9,650 nucleotides of DNA from Planctomycetota bacterium (GCA_031082105.1 JAVHLO010000078.1:1-9650); one strand, 5' to 3'; numbered from the stretch's first letter, positions 1-6,714 are shown. The notes: generated by a model from the letters alone, not told the origin. Made by a program: numbers and translations.

Positions 1-300
1 GTCTTCGACAACGACCTTGATCGCGGCGACGGCGGCGACTGCGGGGTCGCGAGCCAGCTCCGCCAGGTTCGGCGCGGCGCCGATGACCGCGGCGGCCTCG
101 TGTCGACCGGCGCGGTCGTCGCCCACGAGCCGTTCGAGCAGCTTGAGCAACTGATCGGCCGTGAGCCTGTTCTTTGCCTCCGGCCGTTCCGTCGGCAGCG
201 GCGGTGGTTGCTGTTCCTGTGCAAGACCCCGGCCGGCGACAGCGGGGAAGAGACCGCAGCAGAGAATAAGAAGAACCGCGAGCGGCATGCGTGTAGTCAT
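1..300 (-). CDS. N-terminal part of a secreted protein of unknown function (cut by window edge)
   Basis: The minus strand is open from an ATG at 300-298 to the window edge, giving 100 codons without a stop. The product starts MTTRMPLAVLLILCCGLFPA and continues to an Ala-Gln near residues 27-28, a typical Sec signal peptide with basic n-region, Leu/Val core and small residues before the likely cut. A short Pro/Gln/Glu-rich stretch follows. After it comes an Ala/Leu-rich helical segment from about residue 44, with LTADQLLKLLERL and later repeated Ala-Ala-Val, which resembles the start of HEAT- or armadillo-like repeats; that resemblance is inference. A GGAGGAG-type ribosome binding site lies at 318-312, 11 nt before the ATG, slightly long but supporting this start. 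The gene lies 148 bp downstream of the esterase-HEAT gene in the same direction. Without the C-terminus no function can be named. Confidence 0.75.
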   Translation of the reverse strand, partial: MTTRMPLAVLLILCCGLFPAVAGRGLAQEQQPPPLPTERPEAKNRLTADQLLKLLERLVGDDRAGRHEAAAVIGAAPNLAELARDPAVAAVAAIKVVVED

Positions 301-339
301 GGCGCAGTACACTCCTCCAGCAAAGCAAACCTTCTTTCG

Positions 340-422
340 CCACAGAGACACAGAGGCACGGAGAAAAGCGTGAACTTTCAATGCTGCTTTCAGTGATTCT
401 CTGTGCCTCCGTGCCTCTGTGG
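340..422. repeat. 83-bp imperfect palindromic intergenic repeat
   Basis: A 26-nt left arm (340-365, starting CCACAGAG) and a 26-nt right arm (397-422, ending CTCTGTGG) are inverted copies with 23 of 26 positions complementary, separated by 31 nt. Each arm is itself built from CACAGAG/GGCACGGAG-like blocks. It fills most of the 148-bp spacer between the esterase-HEAT gene and the truncated secreted protein. A transcript crossing it could form a long hairpin. There is no clear U-run after it in the minus direction, so I do not call it a canonical terminator. Similar 'cacagaggcacggag' elements recur between genes in unrelated bacteria (recollection, not checked). Confidence 0.85.
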
Positions 423-448
423 TCATTTCAGTCGCCTGCCCGGGCGCG

Positions 449-2554
449 CTATTCCGGGGTCGAACCGAGTTTTTCGAGCGCCTCCTTGCCGGCGTCCTGG
501 ACGGGTTGGCACGCGGGGAACCTGGCCATCAGCTTCTTGACCGTCTCCGCCGTGGTCGATTGCCCGAGCTCTTTCAACGCTGTGATGACGACAAGACAGA
601 ACCGCTCGCTTACCGTCTTCGGGTCTTCGTACGAGGAGAGGTTGTCGTGCGGGACGACGACATCCGCGAGGAGCACCTTGGTTGCGCAGATATTGACGAT
701 CCCGGTGTGGACCCGTTTATCGCCCGCGCCGAGCTTGCCGAGCGACCACGTGAGCCAGCCGAGCACGTCGAGGTTCTTTTCCCAATCAGCATCCTCGATC
801 TCGTTCCCCTTCGTCTTTTTGGATTCGAGCTCCTTCCCTTGCGCGTCGAGCGCCTGGAGCAGGGCGGGCACAACCTTGGGCTCGGCGATCTTGCCGAGCG
901 CGCGCGCCACGGCCGCGCGCACGGCGAGGTCTGCGTCCGCGAGCGCCTGGCATAGCGGCTGGACGACCGACTTATCGCCGATCTCAGCGAGGACATCGGC
1001 GGCGAACTTCCTCGCGTCCGCGCTCGTCCCCTTGAGCAGCACCTGGGACAGCGGCCTGAGCGTGGTCTTATCCGCGAGTTCGATGAGCTTCTTTGCCGCC
1101 TCTTCTCCGTTGCGGCCGCCGAGGCTCAACTGTTCGACGAACCCTTTCGTCTTGCTTGCGCCCGCCGCGGCGGAGTCGCCTGTCGCACCGAGCTTGGCAA
1201 GGTACTTCGTCTCTTCCGGCGTCAGGTCCATGAGGAACGACGAGCGCGCGCCCAGCGAGCGGGCGAACGGCGCCGACTTGCCGCCGCCGCCCTGGACGGC
1301 GAGCCGTTTCAGGTCGAAGAAGTTGAATATGTCGTCAACGACATTGCCGGGAAAACCGTGACCGGTCGTGGGCAGCTCGGTGTAGACGAAATCGGCGGTC
1401 GATTTTTTCAGCGACTTCGCAGCCTGGCGCGAATCGGGGACTGGGCAGACGTTGTCGTCCGCGCCATGATAGAAGTAGATCGGCGTCTGGGTCTTGACGA
1501 GTTGCGCGATCCCGTTCGAGCCGCCGCCGGAGTTCGGCGAGATCGCGGCGAACCGGTCGCACCATTTCGGGCCGAAATGCCACGTGCCCCAGCCGCCCAT
1601 CGAGTGGCCGACGAGGTAGACGCGGTTCAGGTCGACGTTGAAGGAGAGCTCGATCTCCTTGAGGCACGCTTCGAGGAGCGCCTCGTTTTCTGTTTCGCGC
1701 CACGGGGCCCTGAGCGCGTTCGGGCAGACGACGATCCAGTTCTTCTTGGCCGCGGGTCCGCTGTAAAAGGGCATGGTATCCTTGCCGGTCCCGTTCACAA
1801 ACTCGCCGGCCTTGCCGGCCGCGCCGCCGCCGTGCAGGCCGAGGACGAGCGGGTAGGGCTTCCACGGGTCGTACGATTCGGGGACGTAAAGAGTGTACAC
1901 GCCGGGCACCTTGTCGGAGAGGAGCGTCAGCCGGACGTCGGTCGTCTGCCCCTTCGTCTGTTTCATCGATCGGGCGATCCGATCGAGGTAGTGCTGGGGG
2001 TTCTTGTAGCCCTGCTTCTTCAGCTCGGCGTAGATCGACTTCTGTTCCTTCTGGTCTTCGCAGGCGACGTATTTTTCTTCAAGCGGGCGGAAGACCTCTT
2101 TCTCCTTCTTCCGGTCGGCAAGGTACTTGTCCGCCTTTGAGTCGCCGAGTGCCGCGCGCGCGTCCTTGTGGTCGGGCTGGATATCGAGCGCGGCCTGAAG
2201 CTCGTCGTTCATCTCGGCGGCCAGCTTCTGCTCCTTGCACCAGACCGACAACTGGTAATGGCCGTCGGCGTCGTCCGCCTTGATCGCCGCGCGTTTGGTC
2301 AAGTAGGTCTCGAACGGCCGGTCCTTAGTCTGTCGCTTCGCGATCATCTTCTTCGCGAGGACCCTCAGCTCGTACTCCATGCCCGGAATGGCGGAGAAGT
2401 AAATGTTGACGGTCACCTCCTCTTCCGTCTCCTTGACGACGACCCCTTCGACGGTTTCACCGGTCTTGGTGATGATGACTTCCCAGGCCTCGGCGGAAAC
2501 CGGGAAGAGGGCCAGCGCGAAGAGGATTGCGGACAACAGACGCGACCTGCTCAT
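449..2554 (-). CDS. Secreted esterase (PHB-depolymerase/feruloyl-esterase-like alpha/beta hydrolase) with C-terminal HEAT repeats
   Basis: This 701-residue protein is predicted to be exported and to hydrolyse an ester; the substrate is unknown. Residues 1-23 form a signal peptide ending in Ala-Glu-Ala. Residues 24-75 are a small beta-rich segment (GETVEGVVVKE). Residues about 95-138 resemble the TPR-like unit of planctomycete secreted proteins, with WC at 105-106, QPDH at 126-129 and ARAALG at 132-137. The alpha/beta hydrolase follows at about 209-416: oxyanion HGGG at 241-244, nucleophile Ser318 in GHSMGG, Asp366/367 in GADD, and His399 in TGHGF. From about 485 to 690 there are Ala/Leu-rich HEAT-like helices (for example 512-527 and 542-569), usually a protein-interaction scaffold. 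I chose ATG 2554 because it has GGAGG 8 nt upstream and begins a normal signal peptide. Starts at 2587 (also with an AAGGA upstream) or 2611 are possible; the latter would run through a hairpin repeat. Esterase fold is confident; substrate is not. Confidence 0.93.
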   Translation of the reverse strand: MSRSRLLSAILFALALFPVSAEAWEVIITKTGETVEGVVVKETEEEVTVNIYFSAIPGMEYELRVLAKKMIAKRQTKDRPFETYLTKRAAIKADDADGHYQLSVWCKEQKLAAEMNDELQAALDIQPDHKDARAALGDSKADKYLADRKKEKEVFRPLEEKYVACEDQKEQKSIYAELKKQGYKNPQHYLDRIARSMKQTKGQTTDVRLTLLSDKVPGVYTLYVPESYDPWKPYPLVLGLHGGGAAGKAGEFVNGTGKDTMPFYSGPAAKKNWIVVCPNALRAPWRETENEALLEACLKEIELSFNVDLNRVYLVGHSMGGWGTWHFGPKWCDRFAAISPNSGGGSNGIAQLVKTQTPIYFYHGADDNVCPVPDSRQAAKSLKKSTADFVYTELPTTGHGFPGNVVDDIFNFFDLKRLAVQGGGGKSAPFARSLGARSSFLMDLTPEETKYLAKLGATGDSAAAGASKTKGFVEQLSLGGRNGEEAAKKLIELADKTTLRPLSQVLLKGTSADARKFAADVLAEIGDKSVVQPLCQALADADLAVRAAVARALGKIAEPKVVPALLQALDAQGKELESKKTKGNEIEDADWEKNLDVLGWLTWSLGKLGAGDKRVHTGIVNICATKVLLADVVVPHDNLSSYEDPKTVSERFCLVVITALKELGQSTTAETVKKLMARFPACQPVQDAGKEALEKLGSTPE

Positions 2555-2562
2555 CTTTTGAA

Positions 2563-2567
2563 CCTCC
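2563..2567 (-). promoter_or_regulatory. Ribosome binding site GGAGG deciding the start of the esterase-HEAT gene
   Basis: GGAGG on the minus strand sits 8 nt before ATG 2554-2552. It favours that codon over the in-frame ATGs at 2587 and 2611, and the resulting N-terminus is a compact signal peptide. Confidence 0.7.
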
Positions 2568-2602
2568 GGAGAAGAAAAGAGTTCCATCCCTTTCTTCCTT
2601 GG

Positions 2603-2622
2603 GCCGGCCATCGTAGGCCGGC
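2603..2622. repeat. Hairpin with a GCCGGCC stem
   Basis: GCCGGCC at 2603-2609 and its exact complement at 2616-2622 enclose a 6-nt loop. It lies in the leader of the esterase-HEAT gene and overlaps the most upstream possible start, which argues against that start. Confidence 0.6.
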
Positions 2623-2631
2623 TGTGACCCT

Positions 2632-2716
2632 CCCAGCCTTACGGCTGGGGGGCTTCCGAGCCTTTCTCTCCCCCACTGTGCAGGCAGGCGGTGAGGCTCC
2701 CAGCCTTGCGGCTGGG
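2632..2716. repeat. Two copies of a CCCAGCC-TTRC-GGCTGGG hairpin
   Basis: Hairpin one is 2632-2649, with CCCAGCC and GGCTGGG arms and loop TTAC. Hairpin two is 2699-2716, with identical arms and loop TTGC. Both have perfect 7-bp stems and 4-nt loops, and lie 49 nt apart in the same orientation in the spacer upstream of the esterase-HEAT gene. There is no U-run next to either, so terminator function is unsupported; they look like members of a dispersed palindromic family. Confidence 0.8.
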
Positions 2717-2723
2717 TTTCCTA

Positions 2724-2751
2724 TTGACTCTCTTCCTTTGCGGAGTACACT
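2724..2751 (+). promoter_or_regulatory. Promoter-like sequence on the plus strand without an obvious gene
   Basis: TTGACT at 2724-2729 and TACACT at 2746-2751 are 16 bp apart, close to the sigma70 consensus (5/6 and 4/6 matches). No convincing plus-strand gene follows: downstream are hairpin repeats and then the 3' end of the convergent serine hydrolase gene. It could be chance, or it could drive a short or antisense RNA. Confidence 0.25.
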
Positions 2752-2761
2752 GGACGAGACG

Positions 2762-2843
2762 CCCGGCCGTCAGGCCGGCGAGTCTCACAGCTCACCTACT
2801 CGCCGCCCACGCCCAGCACGCCGAGATGCCCGGCCGTCAGGCC
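2762..2843. repeat. Two direct copies of a CCGGCC-GTCA-GGCC palindromic repeat
   Basis: The 16-nt string GCCCGGCCGTCAGGCC occurs at 2761-2776 and 2828-2843. The first copy forms a 6-bp stem (2763-2768 with 2773-2778) around the loop GTCA. The second keeps a 4-bp stem because its right flank differs. They form the middle of the 429-bp repeat-filled spacer 2555-2983. Confidence 0.7.
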
Positions 2844-2850
2844 CGCACCA

Positions 2851-2885
2851 AACAACCCCCTGAATCTCCCTTTGCCAAGGGGGAC
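2851..2885 (+). repeat. 35-nt repeat family, copy 1 (ACAACCCCCTGAATC type)
   Basis: This copy begins AACAACCCCCTGAATC and ends AAGGGGGAC, with an internal CCCTT-TGCC-AAGGG hairpin at 2868-2881. It closely matches the copy at 5469-5503 and the reverse complement of 5401-5436. It lies about 100 bp beyond the stop codon of the serine hydrolase gene. Confidence 0.85.
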
Positions 2886-2983
2886 TTGCGCAGATCCATT
2901 CCCCGGCCGGGACACAGACCCGCCGGCGTTCCACGCCCCTCCAGTCTCTGTCGCTTGCTCGGTCCCTCGCGGCGCGGCGGGTC

Positions 2984-5347
2984 TCATTTCTTCCGCAGAT
3001 GTTCCCGCAGCCCGTCGAGGTAGCCGGTCTTCTTCGTCGACGCCGGCGGTTCTGCGCCCCATTCTTTCTGCTCGCCTTTGTTTTCTTCCCTGACGTAGTA
3101 CGCCCACGCCGGGTCGGCCTGGTCGAGCACAACGGCCGCGGATTCCGCGTCGCCGCGCAGGTATTTGTCGAAGAACGCGAGCGAATACGCGCACAGCGCC
3201 CGCGCCTGCGGGTTCGTCTCGACCGCCTTCGGGAGCGGTTCGCCCTGCGCCACGCTGTTCCCGAACGAAAAATGCGTGCCGTCCTTCAGGACAAGGTAGT
3301 ACTTCGGCGGCGCGACCTTGTCGAAGACCATCCGCCTCGGCAGTTCCGGGTGGACCGCGGGCGAATCATTATCGCCCACCAGCGCCATGAGCGGCACGTC
3401 AACTCCGCCCAGCGTCTCTTCGAACGGAAAGACCGGCGCGGACAGCGTGAGCGCGCACTTGATTCTCGCGTCCTTGAACTCCTTGACGGGGTGCGCGCCG
3501 ATCTTGCCGAGCACGGTGAGGCCGCCCTCCGAATGGCCGAAGATCCCGATCGCGCCCGCGCGCACCGAGCCGTGCAGGAAGGAATCGGCGGAGGCGTTCA
3601 GCCTCAGCGCCTCGTCGATCACGAATGTCGTGTGGCGCAACCGGTGCTCTTCGAGGTACGAAAGGAACAGGGCCCGGTCCGCCGCCATGTCCTCCACGAA
3701 CTGACGCGCGGCCATGAGGACGCGCAGCGGATTTTCGGCATTGCCCTCTTTGATGCGCGAGAACGCGATCTGCTCCCTGTAGTCCGGCGCGCGCGTATCG
3801 ATGTAGTCGGGCGCGACGACGATGTAACCGTTTCTCGCGAGGTGTTCTGAGATGAAGGCCGACCCGTACCCGCAGGAGAATCCGCCGTGCGCAAAAATCA
3901 CGAGCGGGCATGGTCCCGCGGAGCGCGCGAACGGCGCGTCGAGCGCGACCTCGCCCGAGGCCGTGCCCTTCGGGCCGACGAAATCGGTGTAGCCGTACTT
4001 CCGCTGCTCCGCGTCGGCCGGGTACCAGACCGCCGCCCAAACGGTCTCTTTGGCCGCGCCCGGCGGCTCGTAGGCGAAGCCCAGTATCCGGAGCCCCGCG
4101 TTATACCTGAGTCGCTTGGCGGCAGGCGCTTCTTCGGGAGCTTTGCCGGAAGAGCCGTCTTTGCCATCATTCACCGGTGTTTCGGCCGCCCCCTCACGGT
4201 CGCAGCCCGGATCAGGCGCGCGGACCGACTTGCAGACCATGCCCAGGAACGTGTCGTCGAACCCGCCGAGCACGCCCGCGAGCCTGTTGCCCGCCCGCGA
4301 GCTATCCGCGTTCTCGCCGAGCCGCACGACGACAAGATCAAGGCTCGGGACGATGTAGAGCCGGCTGTCCTTCGCGCCCATCGCGGAGATCGTGTCCACG
4401 GGACAACTCGGAAAGAGCATGCCTTTTTTTCGCTGGTCGTCGTACGGCAGCTTATAGGCCTGACCGCCGTTCAGCCACCACAGGTAGCCGTAGGCGTCGT
4501 TGAGTTCCTGCGACTTCGTGGTCGCCGCCTTGAGAAAGTCCGTGTTCACGAGCTGCTTGCCGTTCCACTTGCCGCCGCGCAGGATGAAGAGGCCGAACCG
4601 CGCAAGGTCCTTGCACGAGCACTCGAAGGAATGGTGCTTCAACTGGAACCGCTCCCCGAGCGCGTGCCACGCGATCCGCGTGTTGCCCATGCCGAGCGGC
4701 GTGAAGAGTTTTTCCCTCGCAAAGTCGTCCGCGCCCTTGCCCGAGGCGCGTTCGTAGACGGTCTTGACCAGCCCGTAGGCAGGGTTGTTGTAGGTCCAGA
4801 ATGTTCCGGGCTCGTGCGCGAGTTCGAGATCGAGCGCGTAGCGGGTCTGGTTCTTGGCGCGCAGTGCGTCGAAGAGGTCCGATTTCATCGACGAGTAGAG
4901 CCCGGAGGTCATTGTGAGCAGGTGCCGTACGGTGATTTTCTCTTTCGGCGTGCCCTTCCATTCGGTGAGAAAGTCCGCAGCGGGCTGTTCGACGCCCTTG
5001 ATGAGCCCTGCATCGATCGCCATGCCGATGAGGATGGCGTCGATACTCTTCTGGGCGGAGCAGATATCGCTGGCCGTGGTTTCGATGCGGCCCTTCCAGT
5101 ATTTTTCCGCGACGATCTTCCCCTTGCGCACGACGACGACGCCGTCGGAGTTGTTTTTCTCCGCGAACGCGAGGGCTTCGTCGACTTTTGCGCCGTTCAT
5201 TCCCGCCTCGGCCGGTGTGATCGCGCGCCATTCCGTCGCGGACGGCCAGTATTCACCCGGTTCTCCGCAATTTCCGAACGGCGGGCATGCCGCCGCGGCG
5301 ACAAGCAGGATCAGCGTGGCCGGGGTCAGGATGCCTCTCCTTTTCAT
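2984..5347 (-). CDS. Secreted two-domain hydrolase: beta-lactamase-family serine hydrolase fused to a dienelactone-hydrolase-like alpha/beta hydrolase
   Basis: The 787-residue product starts with an export signal (residues 1 to about 28; the Cys at 21 makes a lipoprotein possible but the lipobox is poor). Residues about 40-370 are a class C beta-lactamase/DD-peptidase/esterase-like domain: Ser97-Ala-Gln-Lys100 is the SxxK nucleophile motif, RHLLTMTSGL lies at 141-150, and Tyr186-Asn-Asn fits the YxN motif. The KTG/HxG third motif is not classical; instead there is DTISAMGAKDSRLYIVPS from 318, as in 6-aminohexanoate-hydrolase or EstB-type relatives, so esterase or amidase activity is likelier than beta-lactamase. 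A Pro/Gly/Glu-rich linker spans about 376-411. Residues about 412-740 form an alpha/beta hydrolase of the dienelactone hydrolase/PAF-acetylhydrolase type: HGG at 487-489, Ser606 in GHSEGG, Asp659 or Asp661, and His692. ATG 5347 has AAGGAG 8 nt upstream. Substrates of both domains are unknown. Confidence 0.93.
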   Translation of the reverse strand: MKRRGILTPATLILLVAAAACPPFGNCGEPGEYWPSATEWRAITPAEAGMNGAKVDEALAFAEKNNSDGVVVVRKGKIVAEKYWKGRIETTASDICSAQKSIDAILIGMAIDAGLIKGVEQPAADFLTEWKGTPKEKITVRHLLTMTSGLYSSMKSDLFDALRAKNQTRYALDLELAHEPGTFWTYNNPAYGLVKTVYERASGKGADDFAREKLFTPLGMGNTRIAWHALGERFQLKHHSFECSCKDLARFGLFILRGGKWNGKQLVNTDFLKAATTKSQELNDAYGYLWWLNGGQAYKLPYDDQRKKGMLFPSCPVDTISAMGAKDSRLYIVPSLDLVVVRLGENADSSRAGNRLAGVLGGFDDTFLGMVCKSVRAPDPGCDREGAAETPVNDGKDGSSGKAPEEAPAAKRLRYNAGLRILGFAYEPPGAAKETVWAAVWYPADAEQRKYGYTDFVGPKGTASGEVALDAPFARSAGPCPLVIFAHGGFSCGYGSAFISEHLARNGYIVVAPDYIDTRAPDYREQIAFSRIKEGNAENPLRVLMAARQFVEDMAADRALFLSYLEEHRLRHTTFVIDEALRLNASADSFLHGSVRAGAIGIFGHSEGGLTVLGKIGAHPVKEFKDARIKCALTLSAPVFPFEETLGGVDVPLMALVGDNDSPAVHPELPRRMVFDKVAPPKYYLVLKDGTHFSFGNSVAQGEPLPKAVETNPQARALCAYSLAFFDKYLRGDAESAAVVLDQADPAWAYYVREENKGEQKEWGAEPPASTKKTGYLDGLREHLRKK

Positions 5348-5374
5348 GGGCGCGACTCCTTATCCAGGAACGCA

Positions 5375-5400
5375 TTCGCCCCGACGGCGGTCGGGGCGAA
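5375..5400. repeat. Perfect 11-bp hairpin upstream of the serine hydrolase gene
   Basis: TTCGCCCCGAC (5375-5385) and GTCGGGGCGAA (5390-5400) are exact complements around loop GGCG. It lies 28 nt upstream of the start codon and 14 nt upstream of its ribosome binding site, so it would form in the leader RNA. It resembles the hairpin at 6861-6884 (GCCCCCGA/TCGGGGGC), suggesting a shared repeat family. Confidence 0.8.
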
Positions 5401-5436
5401 GTCCCCCTTGGAAAAGGGGGGACGCAGGGGGTTGTC
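5401..5436 (-). repeat. 35-nt repeat family, copy 2, inverted
   Basis: This 36-nt copy is the reverse complement of the family seen at 2851-2885 and 5469-5503. It ends in CAGGGGGTTGTC (5425-5436), the exact complement of 5469-5480, and carries its own CCCCCTT-GGAA-AAGGGGG hairpin. It directly abuts the 5375-5400 hairpin. Confidence 0.85.
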
Positions 5437-5468
5437 TTCTCTGATCCTCGAATCCTGTGGACCTTGCG

Positions 5469-5503
5469 GACAACCCCCTGAATCCTCCTTTGCTAAGGGG
5501 GAC
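5469..5503 (+). repeat. 35-nt repeat family, copy 3
   Basis: It starts GACAACCCCCTGAATCC and ends AAGGGGGAC. With copy 2 (5401-5436) it forms an inverted pair separated by 32 bp, about 103 bp overall. The pair fills the middle of the 231-bp spacer between alr and the serine hydrolase gene. I see no clear promoter in this spacer and no U-run beside the hairpins. Confidence 0.85.
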
Positions 5504-5578
5504 TTCCGTCGGACCCGCCACGTCCCCCGCGCTGAGACGCTTTGCCGCAGACGGGCAGCTTGGATCGCATGGTGCGGT

Positions 5579-6694
5579 TCAGACATAGACGCGGCGCACG
5601 CGCTTCCCGATCCCGCACGTGATCTCGTACGAGATCGTGCCGATAAGCCTGGCGAGGTCGATGACGGAGATTTCCTTATCTCCCTGACTGCCGATAAGCA
5701 CGACCTCGTCGCCGACGCCGACCTCGGGGATATGGCCGACATCGACCGTCAGATAGTCCATGGTCACCGTGCCCACGACCGGCGCAAACTGGCCGCGGAC
5801 GAGCACCCGCGCCTTGTTCGAAAGGAGGTACGGGTAACCGTCATTGTACCCGACCGGCAAAGTGGCGATCCGCGTACCTCTTCGCGACACGAACGTCCTG
5901 TTGTAGCCCACGGGCGTGCCTGGTTTCACGCCGCGCAGGTAGCAGATCTGCGTCTTGAGCGAGAGGATGGGAATTACGTTGAGGTTATTCTGTTTCAGCG
6001 TGCCCGGGTCGATCCCGTAGATAGCGGTCCCGGGCCGGACCATGTTGAACTTGGAGGAAGCGATCCGCATCAGCGCACCGCTGTTTGCGACGTGGCAGCA
6101 CGGCACGCGCACGTCGATACGTTCGAGTTCGGCGAGCACGTGGTCGAAGGCGTTGCACTGCTGCTGCACGAACGCGCCATCGCCCGTGTAGGCGGACGAG
6201 AGGTGCGTGCCGATGCCGGTGAGTTCGAGGTTCGACGAGAGTCGGATGCGACGCACGAGCTCGAGCGTACGCGCGGGGGACACGCCGAGCCGGGTCATCC
6301 CCGTATCGACATCGATGTGTACCGGGAGGCGGACGTTTTGCCGCCGGGCCTCCTCGTTGACGAGGTCGACCATGTAGTTCGAGTGAAGCGTGGGGATGAT
6401 ATTGTATGACACGACCCAGCCGATCTCCTCCTCGATAAGCGCGCCGAGAACGAGCACGGGGGCGAGGATCCCGGCCTCCCTGAGATGGATCGCCTCGGTC
6501 GAGTCCCCGACCCCGACCATGGCGGCGCCGTTCTCGAGGCAGGTTCTTGCGATCGGCACGGCGCCGTGGCCGTATGCGTCGGCCTTGACTACGACGAGCA
6601 CCTTCACATCCGGCTTGAGCGCCTTCTTCACGGCTTCCAGGTTGGCGATCAGTCTTTCGAGCGAGACTTCAGCCCAGACGCGGTGTTTTTTCAT
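5579..6694 (-). CDS. alr: Alanine racemase (PLP-dependent)
   Basis: Interconverts L- and D-alanine in the cytoplasm, supplying D-Ala for peptidoglycan precursors. The 371-residue length is normal for the family. The PLP lysine is Lys37 in VVVKADAYGHG, the fold-type III signature. Other expected elements are GMTRLG with Arg135, HVANSGA at 201-207, RPGTAIYG with Arg220 near the PLP ring nitrogen, the catalytic tyrosine Tyr264 in PVGYNRTF of the C-terminal domain, GYNDGYPY at 282-289, TMDY at 311-314, and the closing YEI...GKRVRRVYV. No key residue is missing. The start has only a weak purine-rich stretch upstream; the next gene upstream, tsaB, ends 287 bp away. Neighbourhood of alr and tsaB is known from Actinobacteria, where tsaE, rimI and tsaD are also in the cluster; those are absent here. 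Confidence 0.98.
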   Translation of the reverse strand: MKKHRVWAEVSLERLIANLEAVKKALKPDVKVLVVVKADAYGHGAVPIARTCLENGAAMVGVGDSTEAIHLREAGILAPVLVLGALIEEEIGWVVSYNIIPTLHSNYMVDLVNEEARRQNVRLPVHIDVDTGMTRLGVSPARTLELVRRIRLSSNLELTGIGTHLSSAYTGDGAFVQQQCNAFDHVLAELERIDVRVPCCHVANSGALMRIASSKFNMVRPGTAIYGIDPGTLKQNNLNVIPILSLKTQICYLRGVKPGTPVGYNRTFVSRRGTRIATLPVGYNDGYPYLLSNKARVLVRGQFAPVVGTVTMDYLTVDVGHIPEVGVGDEVVLIGSQGDKEISVIDLARLIGTISYEITCGIGKRVRRVYV

Positions 6695-6714
6695 ATGGTC
6701 TACTCACTCTACTT

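Noticed and set aside
340..422. Canonical intrinsic terminator for the esterase-HEAT gene
   Set aside because: The palindrome is strong, but no T-run follows it in the direction of transcription, and the arms are AG/CT-rich blocks typical of dispersed repeats.
2555..2611. Longer N-terminus for the esterase-HEAT protein (ATG at 2611 or 2587)
   Set aside because: The signal peptide begins at the ATG at 2554, which has GGAGG at 8 nt; the 2611 start falls inside a hairpin repeat. The 2587 start has a usable ribosome binding site and is not fully excluded.
381..2863. Plus-strand open frames opposite the esterase-HEAT gene
   Set aside because: They mirror the codons of the real gene, begin or end in palindromic repeats, and show no family motifs.
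2984..5347. Antibiotic-resistance beta-lactamase
   Set aside because: SxxK and YxN are present, but the third motif and the fused alpha/beta hydrolase point to an esterase or amidase of the wider family.
340..5503. CRISPR array, because of recurring short palindromic repeats
   Set aside because: The repeats belong to different families, are not regularly spaced with unique spacers, and no cas gene is present.
3887..6409. A plus-strand open frame of about 840 codons opposite the serine hydrolase and alr genes
   Set aside because: It is antisense to two genes with clear catalytic motifs, crosses the repeat-filled spacer between them, and its translation is Arg/Val/Ala/Asp-rich without a recognisable domain: a GC-driven shadow.
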